Of a DNA stretch of 64,000 nt, positions 63,253 through 64,000 are shown one piece after another. The stretch's first letter is position 1; each line of letters begins with the position of its first letter. Position numbers and translations under genes: made by a program. The stretch is from assembly GCA_020633625.1 (NCBI GenBank), contig JACKDJ010000014.1, forward strand, positions 26,001 through 90,000, written 5' to 3'. The DNA is from Myxococcales bacterium (GTDB lineage Bacteria > Myxococcota_A > Bradymonadia > REDH01). The notes under the pieces were generated by a model that was given only the letters and a program-made list of their open reading frames with translations, was not told where the DNA came from and made no database searches.

Positions 63253-64000
63253 AACCGCTCGGCCTCACGGTCGGGGACGCCGCCGGCGTCGGGCCGGAGC
63301 TGCTGCTCGCCGCGTCACGCGAGCTGCGAGCGGCCGGCCCCGTCGTCGTCTTCGGGGCGAAGAACATCCTCGAGGCTGCGCTCGAGTCGCTGCGGACCGT
63401 CTACGACGAGCCCGCGCTGGTGCGACGCGTGGCGGGGGTCCGGACCCCGGCCGAGGCGGCTGATCTGGACCCCCGTGACCTCGCGGTCATCGAAGTCGAC
63501 TCCGACACGAGCGACGCGCTCGGCGACGCGCCGTACCCGTGGGGTCGGGCCGTTCCCGCATTCGGCGCGCTGCAGCACGCATCGCTGCTCGCCGCGATCG
63601 CCGCAGCTAGCTCCGGCGAGGTGGAGGCAATCGTCACCCCTCCGTGGCACAAGGCACGCCTCGCCGACGCCGGCTTGCCGGCGTCGGGCCACACCGAGGT
63701 GCTCCAGGACCGGACCCACTCCCCGTCGGCCGTCATGCTCCTCGCCGGGGACGTGCTGCGCGTGGCGCTTGTCACGACACACCTCGCGGTACGGGACATC
63801 GCTGGCGCGCTAACCGTCGAGCGCATCGTCGACGTCGGGCGGGTCGTGCACGCGGGACTGCGGCGCGACTTCGGCTTCGCCTCGCCTCGCGTGCTCGTCT
63901 GCGCGCTAAACCCGCACGCCGGGGAGCGGGGCACCTACGGCGATGAAGACGACCGCATCGTGGCGCCAGCGGTCGCGGCGCTCCAAGCAGAGGGCATCGA
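63249..64000 (+). CDS. pdxA: 4-hydroxythreonine-4-phosphate dehydrogenase, N-terminal part
   Basis: Partial gene: 250 codons lie before the right edge. ATG 63249 overlaps the surA stop. The translation starts MKPLGLTVGDAAGVGPELLLA, where PdxA has GDPAGIGPE. It continues TPPWHKARLADAGLPASGHTE near residue 130, ALVTTHLAVRDI near 175 and ALNPHAGERGTYGDED near 220. All are metal- and substrate-binding blocks of PdxA, which oxidises 4-phosphohydroxy-L-threonine for pyridoxal phosphate synthesis. The Pro-to-Ala change in the first motif is unusual but conservative in position. The C terminus lies outside the window. Confidence 0.9.
   Translation, partial: MKPLGLTVGDAAGVGPELLLAASRELRAAGPVVVFGAKNILEAALESLRTVYDEPALVRRVAGVRTPAEAADLDPRDLAVIEVDSDTSDALGDAPYPWGRAVPAFGALQHASLLAAIAAASSGEVEAIVTPPWHKARLADAGLPASGHTEVLQDRTHSPSAVMLLAGDVLRVALVTTHLAVRDIAGALTVERIVDVGRVVHAGLRRDFGFASPRVLVCALNPHAGERGTYGDEDDRIVAPAVAALQAEGI

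Overview
The window is very GC-rich bacterial DNA, almost certainly from a Myxococcota relative (Polyangiales or Sandaracinales type; this placement is inference). The clues are a giant surface protein ending in a MYXO-CTERM-like tail, about a dozen lipoproteins with Asp/Gly/Thr-rich linkers after the lipobox cysteine, lamin-tail and kelch lipoproteins, and tight operons with 1-8 base stop/start overlaps. No rRNA, tRNA or CRISPR array was seen.

Region 1 (1-13447) looks like a defence island. On the minus strand lie drmD (SNF2-like helicase), drmMI (adenine methylase) and the first 99 codons of drmA, the order of a class 1 DISARM system; drmB and drmC would lie beyond the left edge. A plus-strand gene for a DUF4344-like metallopeptidase lipoprotein (463-1380) is wedged between drmMI and drmA. 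Upstream of drmD are a Z-DNA-prone tract and a nested tandem array (about 23-bp monomers in 69-bp units). Then comes a plus-strand cassette: a DUF262 protein, a small unknown protein, an ABC-type AAA ATPase, and a small PD-(D/E)XK nuclease that overlaps the ATPase gene by 4 bases. This cassette is the best candidate for an undescribed system.

Region 2 (13463-36158) is mostly cell-surface genes. It has a ferritin-like protein coupled to a lipoprotein with repeated DNSGWY motifs and a 3470-residue beta-helix/PKD/repeat protein. It also has an acyl-CoA synthetase, an outer-membrane protein with thiO and thiS (thiazole moiety of thiamine), two paired Cys-rich lipoproteins, and a VWA lipoprotein.

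Region 3 (36241-41661) has an intact ISAs1-like element with inverted repeats and a likely 10-bp target duplication. It also carries two inverted copies of an 85-bp hairpin repeat bracketing a TerB-like gene and astB, and a DUF2804 gene.

Region 4 (41804-55554) has a lamin-tail lipoprotein, a DEAD-box RNA helicase, a minus-strand run of lipoproteins ending in murD, a DUF3147 membrane protein, transketolase, a decayed Rpn-like fragment and a DUF1801 protein.

Region 5 (55754-64000) is a compact housekeeping operon: hflX, mfd, a PPIase-like lipoprotein gene, a surA-like gene and the start of pdxA. Every junction overlaps. It joins ribosome rescue, transcription-coupled repair, outer-membrane protein folding and vitamin B6 synthesis.
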